A stretch of DNA of 64,000 nt, from positions 62,001 to 126,000 of the forward strand of contig JBAOHO010000029.1 in NCBI GenBank assembly GCA_037045355.1. The letters are read 5' to 3'. Below the pieces are notes generated by a model. That model made no database searches. It saw only the letters and a program-made list of their open reading frames with translations, and had not been told where the DNA came from. The translations under genes were made by a program, and so were the position numbers. Of the stretch, positions 17,441 to 27,313 are shown piece by piece; position 1 is the first letter of the stretch, and every line of letters starts with the position of its first letter. The DNA comes from Candidatus Nanopelagicales bacterium. Lineage in GTDB: Bacteria > Actinomycetota > Actinomycetes > S36-B12 > GCA-2699445.

Positions 17441-18039
17441 GAACGGGCCGCTCCGGTGGCGCGCGACAGCGACTCGGCGAACGACAAGGCGCGCGCAACG
17501 ACATCCTCACCGTCTGCTGCAGCCGAGAAGCGCAGTGCCAGATCGTCACTGGTGGACGTGCCGCTGTAGCCGTGGTCGGCTTCGCATTGCGGATCTCCAC
17601 ACGTCGCGGGTTCCAGTTCGATGCGCTGCACGGCTCCCCAGCCCACGGTCAGCACCAACTCCGCGGGGCGCCCGTCGGGACGATAGTTCTCGGGTTGAGG
17701 CACCACTCTGGTGACCACGACCGAGTCCACGGCCTGCAATGTGACGGCTTCGGTGACCGATGTGGCATACGGAGTCGGATAACTGTCATCGGCGGGGTGC
17801 TCGTCGGTGTGTTGCATGATCAGCCGCGTGGCGGTGAGCGCCAGGACGGTCGCGTGGCGGCGCAGTTCGTCACGATCGAACGTTGCCTCGTGGTGGACCA
17901 CGAAGTCCACGAGATCCTCCGACCCCAATGCCGTCGACAAGGAATCGTCCACGAGTGCCGGGTAGTAGCCGGACCTCTCGATGTCCTGACGCAGCAACTC
18001 GCGAACCCCGGATGTGCTCATCTCGTCAGTATCCGCCAT
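17437..18039 (-). CDS. DUF5998 family protein
   Basis: 200-aa actinobacterial conserved protein. LRQDIERSGYYPALVDDSLSTAL is characteristic at the N-terminus (shown here as DIERSGYYPALV). A mixed alpha/beta body follows, with a CGDPQCEADHGY cysteine pair. Start at ATG 18039; an in-frame ATG at 18021 is an alternative. Function unknown. It is cotranscribed with the phosphatase-like gene. Confidence 0.85.
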   Translation of the reverse strand: MADTDEMSTSGVRELLRQDIERSGYYPALVDDSLSTALGSEDLVDFVVHHEATFDRDELRRHATVLALTATRLIMQHTDEHPADDSYPTPYATSVTEAVTLQAVDSVVVTRVVPQPENYRPDGRPAELVLTVGWGAVQRIELEPATCGDPQCEADHGYSGTSTSDDLALRFSAAADGEDVVARALSFAESLSRATGAARS

Positions 18040-18066
18040 TTCCGTCGAGATGTCCGGACCCGGGAC

Positions 18067-20778
18067 TCACGGGTCCACGAGCCGCCGGGCTTCGGAGTCA
18101 CCGCGTGCATCCGGAATCCGTAGCCACGCGGAGGCGGACAGGACGGCCAGCCCCGACTCCGCGACAATCACCGGGTTCAGGTCCAACTGGGCGACCTGGG
18201 GTACTTCGTCGCTCATCCGGCCCAGGCGAGTCATCAGATCCTCGAGTGCGGCCACGTCGACGGGAACCGTTCCGCCGTAGCCGAACAGGATGCTCGACGC
18301 ACCCGTCCCACGCACCAGTCGAGAGGCGTCACTGTCACTGATGGGGGGCACCTGGTAGGCGCGGTCCTCCAACAACTCGGGGATGGCACCCCCCAGCCCG
18401 AAGGACACGACGGGCCCGAAGAGGGGATCTTCCTGCGTGCGCAACATCACGTGCACCCCCGGCGCCGCCATTCGTTGCACGACCAGTTGGCTGCGCGCCT
18501 CGGCGTCCAGGGACGCCGCCATCGACAGGTACGCAGCCCGCAACGCCGCCTCGTTCTCGAGGTTGAGCCGGACCCCGGCGAATACCGATCGGCGCAGCAT
18601 GCGGGGGTCGATACTCTTCAACACGACGGGCCAGCCGGCCTCGTCGGCGGCGGCGACCGCCTGGTCCTCGGTGGGCGCCGGATATTGCGGCCACAGTTCG
18701 ATCCCGTAGCACGCGAGCAGAGCGGTCAGCCTGGTGCCGACCAGCGGTACGGTGCGCCGCTCGTCGGACGCCGAGCCGACGAGAACATCGGCGACGATCG
18801 CGCGGGCCCCCTCATCGTCGATGTCGGGGTGCTCAGGGACGTCACCGGCGGGACGACGACGCCATTCGGCGTAGTCGGACACCAGTTTGAGGCCCTGCAC
18901 GGCTTCCTCCACGGTGCCGAAATAGGGGACCGAACCATGCCCGGCGGAACCGTCCTTGTCGCGGGCAGCGATCAATGAGTTGATTCCGTCCTCGGCGTGC
19001 AGGACCCCGACGACCGGGACCGTCGAGTTGGCGGACACGCGGAGCATCGCGCGCCGGACCTCGCGATCGTCCGACCGTGCCGGCGGCACGTGCACCACCA
19101 AGATGGCGTCCGCGGTTCCTTGCTCGAGGATGCCTTCGAGTTCGCTCTCCAACGCCCTTTCGAGCGACTCACCGTGCACGATCGGCTGCGCCACCACGTC
19201 CAGACCTGCCGTCGCGCACGTATCCGCGGCCAAGACGGCCAGATCATGCGTGTCCCCGATGACCGCGACACGCCGACCGGTCGGCAAGGGCTGGCAGGCC
19301 AGGATCGAGCCGACCCCGATCAACTGGCCCAGACTGTTGGTCTCGATGATCCCGGCATTGGCGATCAGTTGATCGACACCGCGGGCGGGGATGCCGGTAC
19401 GCCGAGGTCGCGCCCCGAGGGGGAACGACTGACTGGTCCGGCCGGAGCGGACGACCACGATCGGCTTGTGCCGCGTGACCGAGCGAGCGATCCGGATGAA
19501 TTTGCTGGGATTCGCGAGGCTCTCGACGTACAACAGGACGATCGCGGTGCTGGGATCCTCCCGCCAGTACTGCAACAGCTCATGTCCGGCCACATCGGCC
19601 CGGTTTCCCACAGACACGAATGTGGAGATACCCAGCCGACGCAGGGCCAGCCGATCGAGGGCTGCGACGGACAGCGGCGCCGACTGGCAGTACAGGGCCA
19701 CGCGACCGCGCGGCGGGACATGCACCGGGACCGCCGCTCTGAGGTTGACTCTTGGGTCGGTGTTGATGATCCCGAGAGCGTTCGGACCGATGAGCCGCAT
19801 GCCGTGCTCCCGGATGGAGGCCACCAGCTCGCGTTCCTTCTCGGCTCCCGACGGGCCGGCATCGGAGAACCCGGCGGAGATCACCACGAGGGCATGGGCG
19901 CCCGCCGCCCCGCTGTCGGCAACTACATCGGGAACCCGGTCGACCGGTACCACCACGAGAACCATGTCGACCGGACCGGGAGCGTCGCCGACGGTCTTGT
20001 AGGCCGGCAACCCGGCGACCATGCTCGCTTCGGGGTGGATGGGGAACAGCCGCCCCTCGAACCCGCCCTCACGCAGATTCCGCAGCACCAGGTTGCCCAG
20101 TGACTCGGTGCGCCGAGAGGCCCCCACGACGGCCACGGATCGGGGATCCATGAACCGCTCGACCGAACGCGCCTCCGAGCGTTGCTCGCGAGCCTGCATG
20201 ACAGCTCGCACGCTCTTGGTCGCCTCCACCTCGAAAGCCAACTTCACGACGCCATCAGCGAGCTCCTGCGCGACCTTGTATCCCGCGTGGGAGAACGTCG
20301 CGGTCATGCGGCGGTTCTGCGGCAGGACCTCGGCGACGAACCGCCGGATCCCGCGTTCGCGGGCCGCCACCGCCAGATGCTCCAGAAGGACCGATCCCAG
20401 CCCGCGGCCCTGGTAGTCGTCGCGGACCGTGAAAGCGATCTCGGCGTCGGTCGCGCTGACCTTGTCATAGCGACCAACCCCGACGATCTCCCCCGCCACC
20501 GTGGCGACGAGGGCGACCCGCGACGCGTGATCGACCTGCGTGAATCGACGCACATCCTTGTCGGTGAGCTCGGGGTAGGGCGCGAAGAAGCGGTAGTAGA
20601 TGGTCTCGGGCGACAACTGCGAATGGAAGACTCGCAACCGGTCGGCATCCTCCGGCGATATGGGGCGCAGGTGAACGACGCTGCCGTCCCGCAAGACCGC
20701 GTCAGCTTCCCAGTGGTGGGGATACTCGATCTTCGGTGCCACTTCTGGTGCAGCGCCTGCCGGATCGTCATCGGACAC
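18067..20778 (-). CDS. Bifunctional GNAT acetyltransferase / NDP-forming acyl-CoA synthetase
   Basis: 903-aa fusion. Residues about 25–190 form a GNAT domain (RVALVATVAGEIVGVGRYDK, then DDYQGRGLGSVLLEHLA, the acetyl-CoA loop). Then come the CoA-binding (from about 215, RSVAVVGASRRTESLG), succinyl-CoA-synthetase-like (about 360–480) and ATP-grasp (about 650–890) domains of ADP-forming acetyl-CoA synthetase. It resembles the Pat/PatZ lysine acetyltransferases that modify acyl-CoA synthetases. GTG start 20778, divergent from parC over 87 bp. Confidence 0.92.
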   Translation of the reverse strand: MSDDDPAGAAPEVAPKIEYPHHWEADAVLRDGSVVHLRPISPEDADRLRVFHSQLSPETIYYRFFAPYPELTDKDVRRFTQVDHASRVALVATVAGEIVGVGRYDKVSATDAEIAFTVRDDYQGRGLGSVLLEHLAVAARERGIRRFVAEVLPQNRRMTATFSHAGYKVAQELADGVVKLAFEVEATKSVRAVMQAREQRSEARSVERFMDPRSVAVVGASRRTESLGNLVLRNLREGGFEGRLFPIHPEASMVAGLPAYKTVGDAPGPVDMVLVVVPVDRVPDVVADSGAAGAHALVVISAGFSDAGPSGAEKERELVASIREHGMRLIGPNALGIINTDPRVNLRAAVPVHVPPRGRVALYCQSAPLSVAALDRLALRRLGISTFVSVGNRADVAGHELLQYWREDPSTAIVLLYVESLANPSKFIRIARSVTRHKPIVVVRSGRTSQSFPLGARPRRTGIPARGVDQLIANAGIIETNSLGQLIGVGSILACQPLPTGRRVAVIGDTHDLAVLAADTCATAGLDVVAQPIVHGESLERALESELEGILEQGTADAILVVHVPPARSDDREVRRAMLRVSANSTVPVVGVLHAEDGINSLIAARDKDGSAGHGSVPYFGTVEEAVQGLKLVSDYAEWRRRPAGDVPEHPDIDDEGARAIVADVLVGSASDERRTVPLVGTRLTALLACYGIELWPQYPAPTEDQAVAAADEAGWPVVLKSIDPRMLRRSVFAGVRLNLENEAALRAAYLSMAASLDAEARSQLVVQRMAAPGVHVMLRTQEDPLFGPVVSFGLGGAIPELLEDRAYQVPPISDSDASRLVRGTGASSILFGYGGTVPVDVAALEDLMTRLGRMSDEVPQVAQLDLNPVIVAESGLAVLSASAWLRIPDARGDSEARRLVDP

Positions 20779-20865
20779 TCCGACACGCTATCGGGAGGGC
20801 GCACCGTATGTCGGGGCCGGCCCCACCCGCCGCCTACCCTAGGACGTCACCACAGGAGGATTCGC

Positions 20866-23304
20866 ATGGCTCGTTCTGGCTCCAGGAGCGGTCCCACGCA
20901 CGAGACCATCGTCGACGTCGACGTCACCGCCGAGATGCAGGGCTCTTTCCTCGAATACGCCTATTCGGTGATCTATTCGCGGGCCTTGCCCGACGCCCGC
21001 GACGGCCTCAAGCCTGTGCAACGCCGAATCCTGTTCCAGATGTCGCAGATGGGTCTGCGCCCGGACCGCGGTCACGTCAAGAGCGCACGGGTCGTGGGCG
21101 AAGTGATGGGTCGACTCCACCCCCACGGCGACGGCGCGATCTACGACGCCCTCGTGCGCATGGCGCAGCCGTTCAGTCTGCGGCTGCCGATGATCGACGG
21201 TCACGGCAACTTCGGCTCCCCCGACGACGGTCCCGCTGCGATGCGTTACACGGAGTGCCGGCTGGATCACCCCGCACTGGACATGACGGTGTCCATCGAC
21301 GAGGACACCGTCGATTTCACGGCCAACTACGACGGTCGGGAACTCGAGCCATCAGTGCTCCCGGCGGCCATACCGAACCTGCTGGTCAACGGCGCCTCCG
21401 GTATCGCCGTCGGGATGGCCACCAACATGGCTCCGCACAACCTCGTCGAAGTGGTCGCGGCCGCCCGACATCTGCTCAAACATCCGAACTCCACGACCGC
21501 GAGCCTCACCCGCTTCATCCCTGGTCCGGACCTGCCCACGGGCGGCATGATCGTCGGCCTCGACGGCATCAAGCAGGCCTATGAAACGGGCAAGGGGTCC
21601 TTCCGGATGCGCGCCACGACCCGCATCGAACAAGTGACACCCCGGCGCCAGGGCATCGTGGTGACATCGCTTCCGTACTCGGTGGGGCCAGAGCGGGTCA
21701 TCGAGCGCATCAAGGAACTGGTAGTCGCCAAGAAGCTCACCGGGATCAGCAACCTGACCGACCTCACCGACGCCGAGCATGGGCTGCGACTGGTCATCGA
21801 GATCAAATCCGGGTTCAACCCTCACGCGGTCTTGGCGCAGTTGCACAAGCTGACTCCACTCGAAGAGCAGTTCTCGATCAACAACGTCGCACTGGTCGAC
21901 GGCCGACCTCAGACACTGGGGCTGAAGCAGCTGCTCCAGGTCTATGTCGACCATCGGATCGAAGTCGTGCGCCGCAGATCGGAGTACCGCCGCGGACGGG
22001 CCAGCGACCGACTGCACCTGGTCGAGGGTTTGTTGATTGCGATCCTCGACATCGACGAAGTCATCGCGATCATTCGCGGCAGCGACGACACCGCGATGGC
22101 CCGCCATCGCCTGATGGCGGCCTTCGAGCTCACCGAGACCCAGACCAACTACATCCTCGAGATGCCGCTGCGGCGGCTCACGAAGTTCTCCCGAATCGAG
22201 TTGGAGACCGAATCCGACGAACTCCGGCGGACCATCGAGGAGTTGAACCGGATCCTGCAGGATCCCGACGAGCTGAAACGGGTCGTGTCCGACGAACTCG
22301 CCGACGTCGCCAAACGCCACGGGGACCCGCGCCGCACCATCCTGCTGGAGTCCGACGGGGCCGAGCACGCCGCGGTCGCGGATGCCCCCCTCGAGGTTCC
22401 CGACGAGCCCTGCTGGGTGCTGATGTCCAACACCGGACTTCTCGCACGGACGTCCACAGCCGAGATCCCTGCTCCCGACGGCCCGCGCGGCAAACACGAC
22501 TGCATCGTGTCCGCCACACGGGCCACAACCCGGGGCCAGGTCGGATTGTTGTGTTCGGACGGGGTGGTGCGCAAGATCTCGGTCCTCGAACTTCCGGCCC
22601 TCGCGGATACCAGTAGCGCGCCGATTCTGTCCGGTGGCGCTCCAGTTGGGGCCCTCGTGGACATGCCCCGCAAGACCTCAGTGGTCGCGGTGGTCGGGTT
22701 GACCGCGACCATCGCCATCGGAACGGCTCGCGGCAACGTCAAAAGGATCACGATCGAGGACGTTCCCTCCAAACTTGAGTTCGACCTCATCAAACTCGCC
22801 GATGGTGACCGTGTCGTGGGAGCAAGCCCAGCCGCCGATGACAGCCGACATCTGGTGCTCATCACTGCCGGCGGGCAGCTGCTGCGCTTCCCCGCCAAAG
22901 CGGTTCGGCCGCAGGGTCGCGCCGCAGCTGGCATGGCCGGGATCAAACTCGCGGCATCCGACGAGGTCGTGTTCTTCGGTGTCATCGACCCATCTGCCGA
23001 GTCGGTGGTCGTGACTGTTGCCGGCTCGTCGGACTCATTGCCGGGCACGACCGCCGGCACCGGCAAGTCAACGCCCGCCGCTGCCTACCCGACCAAGGGG
23101 CGAGCCACAGGCGGAGTTCGCTGCCACAAGTTCCGCACCGGGGAAGATCGCCTGCAACTCGCGTGGTGCGGCCCGGTGCCGGCGCGGGCATCGTCGGGTT
23201 CTGGCGTTCCCTTGGACCTGCCAGATCCCGACCCTCGCCGCGACGGCACCGGCCGACCTCTCAGCGCGCACATCGCAGCGGTCAGCGGTCCAGTCGCGGG
23301 GTAG
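20866..23304 (+). CDS. parC: DNA topoisomerase IV subunit A
   Basis: Type IIA topoisomerase cleavage/ligation subunit, 812 aa, ATG 20866 with AGGAGG upstream. The catalytic tyrosine is Y128 in AAMRYTECRL. The winged-helix region has GRLHPHGDGAIYDA. The C-terminal beta-pinwheel shows the repeated blades (for example GLLCSDGVVRKIS, TARGNVKRIT). I call it ParC rather than GyrA because the subunit B gene at 37–39 kb is also isolated and the neighbourhood matches the parC/parE region of Streptomyces; a GyrA-box is not evident. In-frame sequence upstream of 20866 belongs to the other strand's gene. Confidence 0.93.
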   Translation: MARSGSRSGPTHETIVDVDVTAEMQGSFLEYAYSVIYSRALPDARDGLKPVQRRILFQMSQMGLRPDRGHVKSARVVGEVMGRLHPHGDGAIYDALVRMAQPFSLRLPMIDGHGNFGSPDDGPAAMRYTECRLDHPALDMTVSIDEDTVDFTANYDGRELEPSVLPAAIPNLLVNGASGIAVGMATNMAPHNLVEVVAAARHLLKHPNSTTASLTRFIPGPDLPTGGMIVGLDGIKQAYETGKGSFRMRATTRIEQVTPRRQGIVVTSLPYSVGPERVIERIKELVVAKKLTGISNLTDLTDAEHGLRLVIEIKSGFNPHAVLAQLHKLTPLEEQFSINNVALVDGRPQTLGLKQLLQVYVDHRIEVVRRRSEYRRGRASDRLHLVEGLLIAILDIDEVIAIIRGSDDTAMARHRLMAAFELTETQTNYILEMPLRRLTKFSRIELETESDELRRTIEELNRILQDPDELKRVVSDELADVAKRHGDPRRTILLESDGAEHAAVADAPLEVPDEPCWVLMSNTGLLARTSTAEIPAPDGPRGKHDCIVSATRATTRGQVGLLCSDGVVRKISVLELPALADTSSAPILSGGAPVGALVDMPRKTSVVAVVGLTATIAIGTARGNVKRITIEDVPSKLEFDLIKLADGDRVVGASPAADDSRHLVLITAGGQLLRFPAKAVRPQGRAAAGMAGIKLAASDEVVFFGVIDPSAESVVVTVAGSSDSLPGTTAGTGKSTPAAAYPTKGRATGGVRCHKFRTGEDRLQLAWCGPVPARASSGSGVPLDLPDPDPRRDGTGRPLSAHIAAVSGPVAG

Positions 23305-23326
23305 GTCGACAGCTCGGGCTTATGGG

Positions 23327-24550
23327 TCAGGCCTGCGCCTGGTCGTGCAACGCCGCCAGAATCACGTCCAGACCGCGGTCGAGGTCGGGTTTGTCGATCA
23401 CGATGGGTGGCGCCAGGCGCAGGGTGGTGGCGTGGGTGTCCTTGACGATGACGCCTTCGGCCAATGCCTGCAAAGCCGCGGGCCGCACCGGAGCGTACTG
23501 AGGGTGGACCTCGACCCCCGCCCACAAGCCGATCCCGCGCACCTCTTTGACCGACGAGGGGGCTTCTGCTGTCAGGCGCGCATTCATGTGAGTTCCGAGT
23601 TCGGTCGAGCGAGCCTGCATCCCGCCGGTGCGCAACAAGGCGATGGCCGCGCGGCCCACTGCAAGGGCGAGGGGGTTACCGCCGAAGGTCGAGCCGTGTT
23701 CCCCGGGGCGCAGGACTTCGAGGACGTCTCCCCGCCCCACAACTGCCGACACGGGCAGGATGCCGCCGCCCAGGGCCTTGCCCAGCAGCACCAGATCGGG
23801 CCGGACATTCTCGTGGTCCACGGCCAACGTGGTCCCCGTGCGCGCCAATCCCGATTGGATCTCGTCCGCGATGAACAGCACCCCGGCCTCGGCGCAGGCG
23901 TCGGCGGCGGCGCGCAGATAGCCCTCAGGGGGAATGATGATGCCGGCCTCGCCTTGGACGGGCTCCACGAGAAACGCCACGATGTCGGGGTTCTGCAAAG
24001 CCTGCCGGAGGCCGTCGATGTCGCCGTGATCGACCGCGACGAAACCGGGAGTGTAGGGCCCGAAGTCGTTGCGCGCGTCCGGGTCGCCACTGAACGAGAT
24101 GATCGTCGTGGTTCGACCGTGGAAGTTGTTGTGGGCAACGACGATCGTCGCCCGGTCGTGCGGGACCCCCTTGACCCGATAACCCCAGGCCCGAGCGAGT
24201 TTGATGGCTGTCTCGACCGCTTCGGCGCCCGAGTTCATGGGCAGTACCCGGTCCTGGCCGATGAGATCGGCGAGTTCGGCGCAGAACGGCCCCATCTGGT
24301 CGTTGTGGACCGCCCGACTGGTCAACGTGAGTTGGTCGAGTTGGCGGTGCGCAGCAGCCACCAATGCAGGATGGCGGTGACCGAAGTTCAGGGCCGAGTA
24401 GGCGGACAGGAAGTCGAGGTAGCGGCGACCGTCCACATCGGTGACCCAGGCGCCCTCGCCCTCGGAGATCACGACGGGCAGCGGATGGTAGTTGTGCGCC
24501 CCCCGGGACTCCTCTAGGGCGACGAACTGCTCACCTGTCACTGGTTCCAC
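23327..24550 (-). CDS. rocD: Ornithine--oxo-acid transaminase
   Basis: PLP-dependent class III aminotransferase (407 aa) transferring the delta-amino group of ornithine to 2-oxoglutarate, in arginine/proline catabolism. Diagnostic segments: ESRGAHNYHPLPVV at the N-terminus, NSGAEAVETAIKLAR, NNFHGRTTTIISFS, LFIADEIQSGLARTG and LGKALGGGILPVSA (PLP lysine). GTG start at 24550, divergent from the sulfur-operon regulator. It ends 22 bp from the parC stop. Confidence 0.95.
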   Translation of the reverse strand: MEPVTGEQFVALEESRGAHNYHPLPVVISEGEGAWVTDVDGRRYLDFLSAYSALNFGHRHPALVAAAHRQLDQLTLTSRAVHNDQMGPFCAELADLIGQDRVLPMNSGAEAVETAIKLARAWGYRVKGVPHDRATIVVAHNNFHGRTTTIISFSGDPDARNDFGPYTPGFVAVDHGDIDGLRQALQNPDIVAFLVEPVQGEAGIIIPPEGYLRAAADACAEAGVLFIADEIQSGLARTGTTLAVDHENVRPDLVLLGKALGGGILPVSAVVGRGDVLEVLRPGEHGSTFGGNPLALAVGRAAIALLRTGGMQARSTELGTHMNARLTAEAPSSVKEVRGIGLWAGVEVHPQYAPVRPAALQALAEGVIVKDTHATTLRLAPPIVIDKPDLDRGLDVILAALHDQAQA

Positions 24551-24678
24551 GGCGAACTCCGATCAATTTTCCCGATCGTACGTCCCGCAGCCAACGCGAC
24601 GGCGGATCGTGGCGTGCCCGCGAGGCGGACACCGCCCGCGATGACGGGACTTTCGACCCTATCGGCGTCTGCAGGATA

Positions 24679-24700
24679 TGCATACGCTGCACAGTATGCA
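24679..24700. promoter_or_regulatory. 22-bp inverted repeat at the start of the PocR-like regulator gene
   Basis: TGCATAC – 8 bp – GTATGCA, perfect 7-bp arms, centred on the start of the regulator gene. The left arm overlaps a plausible -10 element (TATGCAT) and the right arm contains the ATG at 24696. The position suggests an operator for autoregulation and possibly for a leaderless transcript. This is inference from symmetry and position. Confidence 0.55.
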
Positions 24701-25370
24701 GATGTCGCACGAGACCCGGGTCGGCGGACTCGGCGCCGCGGTCCGCGAACTGCTCACCGCCCGTGAGGTACAGGAGATGCTGCACATCGATCGCTCCACG
24801 GTCTACCGCATGGCCGAAGACGGTCGGCTGCCCTCCATCCGGGTCGGCTCCCAGTGGCGCTTCCCCGCTGCTCAGATCAGCGCATTGTTGTCCGACGGTG
24901 GACGTACCGAGACATCCCCAGCAGCACCGGACCCCGCAGCGGCCCAGTCGGCCATCGACGTCGCCGCTGATCTGCTCGGGGTCATGATGGTCGTCACCGA
25001 CATGTCCGGGCGTCCCGTGACCGATATCGCCAACCCGTGTCCGTGGTTCCGAGAGCACCGCGACGACCCCGACGTCATGAACTCGTGCCTCACGGAGTGG
25101 CGCCAACTGGCCGACCTGGACGATCTGCAACCTCGGTTCCAGCCCAGCGCCCTCGGTTTCGAATGCGCCCGCTCGTTCATCCGCTCCGGCAACTCGCTCG
25201 TCGGAATGGTCCTTGCCGGCGGCATCGAGCCACCGAACACCTCCCACGACGGGCTGTTCGAACTCGACCCGGCTGAACGTGATCGTGTCCTGGCGGCGCT
25301 GCCGAAGATCGCCGCATCACTGACAAGAACGGTGCCGACCGACGGCGCCCCCGAGAAGGAGAAACCATGA
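24696..25370 (+). CDS. HTH (excisionase/MerR-like) regulator with PocR-like sensory domain
   Basis: About 224 aa. Residues about 20–70 form an excisionase-family helix-turn-helix (LLTAREVQEMLHIDRSTVYR, then EDGRLPSIRVGSQWRF). The rest resembles the PocR sensory domain (DVAADLLGVMMVVTDMSG). It keeps three spaced cysteines (NPCPWF, NSCLTEW, FECARSF) that could bind a metal or sense sulfur redox state. Start uncertain: in-frame ATGs at 24678, 24696 and 24702 cluster in a palindrome, and none has a good RBS. It overlaps the SQR gene by 4 bp, so it is the first gene of that operon. Confidence 0.8.
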   Translation: MQMSHETRVGGLGAAVRELLTAREVQEMLHIDRSTVYRMAEDGRLPSIRVGSQWRFPAAQISALLSDGGRTETSPAAPDPAAAQSAIDVAADLLGVMMVVTDMSGRPVTDIANPCPWFREHRDDPDVMNSCLTEWRQLADLDDLQPRFQPSALGFECARSFIRSGNSLVGMVLAGGIEPPNTSHDGLFELDPAERDRVLAALPKIAASLTRTVPTDGAPEKEKP

Positions 25371-26602
25371 AGAGGCTGCTCGTCCTAGGCGCCGGTACCG
25401 CCGGAACCATGGCGGTCAACAAACTGCGTCCGCAACTGCCGCGCGACGAGTGGAACATCACGGTCATCGACCAGCACCAGACGCACTTCTATCAGCCTGG
25501 CTACCTGTTCATCCCGTTCGGTATCTACCGACCCGACGAGGTGGTCAAGCCCACCAAGCGGTTCATCCCGTCCGGTGTCGACCTGGTCGAGGGCGAGATC
25601 GACAAGGTCCTGCCCGACGACAACAAGGTTCTTCTCACTGATGGACGGGAGTTCCCCTACGACTACCTGATCATCGCCAGTGGCGCCACTCCCCGACCCG
25701 ACCAGACCCCCGGCATGGACGACGATATGGGCGGCGACGTGCACGAGTTCTACACGTACGAGGGCGCCACGCGGCTCGCCGACAAGTTGCGCACCTGGGA
25801 GGGAGGTCGTCTCGTCGTCCACGTCACGGAGATGCCCATCAAGTGCCCCGTGGCTCCGCTGGAGTTCACGTTCCTGGCCGATGCATTCTTCGAGGAGCAG
25901 GGACTTCGCGACAAGGTCGACATCACCTACGTCACGCCACTCGAGGGCGCCTTCACCAAACCCGTGGCATCGAAGTACCTCGGCGACATGCTGGACACGC
26001 GCAACGTCCACCTCGAACCCGACTTCATGATCGAATCGGTGGACGCCGAGGGCAAGAAGATCGTCTCGTTCGATGAGCGTGAGGTTCCCTTCGACCTGCT
26101 GGTGACGATCCCGCTGAACATGGGTGCGGACTTCATCGCCCGGTCCGGCCTGGGCGACGACCTCAACTTCGTCCCGGTCGATCAGTACACGTTGCTGTCC
26201 AAGGCATATGACAACATCTTCGCCGTCGGCGATGCCTCCGACATCCCGGCGTCGAAAGCCGGTTCCGTGGCCCACTTCGCCATGGACCTGTTCCCCGCCA
26301 ACTTCCTCAACCACATCCAGGGCCTCAAGATGACAGAGTTCTTCGATGGGCACGCCAACTGCTTCATCGAGACCGGGCACGGCAAGGGACTGCTGATCGA
26401 CTTCAACTACGAAACGCAACCGCTCCCGGGCAAGTACCCACTGCCCGGCATCGGACCGTTCTCCCTGCTCAAGGAGACCGAGATGAATCACTGGGGCAAG
26501 GTGATGTTCCGGTGGATGTACTGGAACATCTTGCTTCCCGGCAAGGAACTGCCCCTTCCGGCTCTCATGTCCATGGCAGGCAAGGACACGGAGGACCTGT
26601 GA
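25367..26602 (+). CDS. Sulfide:quinone oxidoreductase-like FAD flavoprotein
   Basis: 411-aa NAD(P)/FAD-dependent oxidoreductase of the SQR family. The N-terminal FAD site is LVLGAGTAGTMAVNKL and the second FAD motif IFAVGDASDIPASKAGS. The two redox cysteines conserved in SQRs are present: C160 (MPIKCPVAPLEF) and C332 (HANCFIETGHGKG). The C-terminus (FSLLKETEMNHWGKVMFRW) fits peripheral membrane binding near quinone. The likely reaction is sulfide oxidation to sulfane sulfur with electrons to quinone. Operon position before TusE/DsrE proteins supports a sulfur substrate. No direct evidence of substrate. Confidence 0.88.
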   Translation: MKRLLVLGAGTAGTMAVNKLRPQLPRDEWNITVIDQHQTHFYQPGYLFIPFGIYRPDEVVKPTKRFIPSGVDLVEGEIDKVLPDDNKVLLTDGREFPYDYLIIASGATPRPDQTPGMDDDMGGDVHEFYTYEGATRLADKLRTWEGGRLVVHVTEMPIKCPVAPLEFTFLADAFFEEQGLRDKVDITYVTPLEGAFTKPVASKYLGDMLDTRNVHLEPDFMIESVDAEGKKIVSFDEREVPFDLLVTIPLNMGADFIARSGLGDDLNFVPVDQYTLLSKAYDNIFAVGDASDIPASKAGSVAHFAMDLFPANFLNHIQGLKMTEFFDGHANCFIETGHGKGLLIDFNYETQPLPGKYPLPGIGPFSLLKETEMNHWGKVMFRWMYWNILLPGKELPLPALMSMAGKDTEDL

Positions 26603-27312
26603 TGACCACCGATCCCACCGTGGTCGAACTGGCCGATCGGGTCGACCGCATGAGCATGCAGATGGACTTCATCGCCGAGGAACTGATGGCCCAGCGAGAG
26701 GCCCGCGAGAAGTGGTCGGAGATGGCGGACACCCTCGTCCCCGTGTCACGGGGCGCCATGGACGTCGCCACCCGCGAACTCGAGGACCTGAGTGCCGACG
26801 TCACCGCCGAAGATCTCGCTCGATTCGCCCGCACGGCAGCTCGCAGTCTGCCGCGTCTGGAGATGCTGATGGCGCAGTTGGACAGCATGTCCGAACTCCT
26901 CCACACGCTGAATTCTTTGAGTGGTGCCGGGATGGGTCGCCTCACGGAGGTTCTGGAGGTCGCCGACGACAAGGGGTACTTCGCCTTTGCCCGCCAGGGT
27001 GGACTGATCGCAGACCGAGTGGTCACCGAGTTCTCGGAGGACGATGTCGCGGCTCTGGGTGACAACATCGTGACGATCCTCAACGCGATGAAGGAACTCA
27101 CCCAACCCGAAGTGATGGCTCTGCTCCAGCGCACTGCCATCACCGTTCAGGACGGTGAGGACACCCATCTGGAACCCCCTTCGATGTTCGCATTGGTGAA
27201 ATCCATGCGAGACCCCCAGACCAGGCGCGGACTGGCCCGAGTCCTGTCCATGCTGCACACCGTCGGCGAGGAACACCTCCCGTCGGGATCCACCCCCATA
27301 GAAAGGAAATGA
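26602..27312 (+). CDS. DUF1641 family protein
   Basis: 236-aa largely helical protein, ATG 26602 overlapping the SQR stop by one base. The DUF1641 domain covers about residues 100–190 (LLHTLNSLSGAGMG, then GGLIADRVVTEFSEDD and LNAMKELTQPEVMALLQRTA). This family often accompanies SQR-like oxidoreductases or formate dehydrogenases and may act as an accessory or membrane-tethering subunit. Role inferred from context. Confidence 0.85.
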   Translation: MTTDPTVVELADRVDRMSMQMDFIAEELMAQREAREKWSEMADTLVPVSRGAMDVATRELEDLSADVTAEDLARFARTAARSLPRLEMLMAQLDSMSELLHTLNSLSGAGMGRLTEVLEVADDKGYFAFARQGGLIADRVVTEFSEDDVAALGDNIVTILNAMKELTQPEVMALLQRTAITVQDGEDTHLEPPSMFALVKSMRDPQTRRGLARVLSMLHTVGEEHLPSGSTPIERK

Positions 27313-27313
27313 G

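Noticed and set aside
20182..20865. N-terminal extension of parC
   Set aside because: The open frame overlaps the opposite-strand GNAT-ACS gene, and an AGGAGG lies directly before ATG 20866, where family similarity begins.
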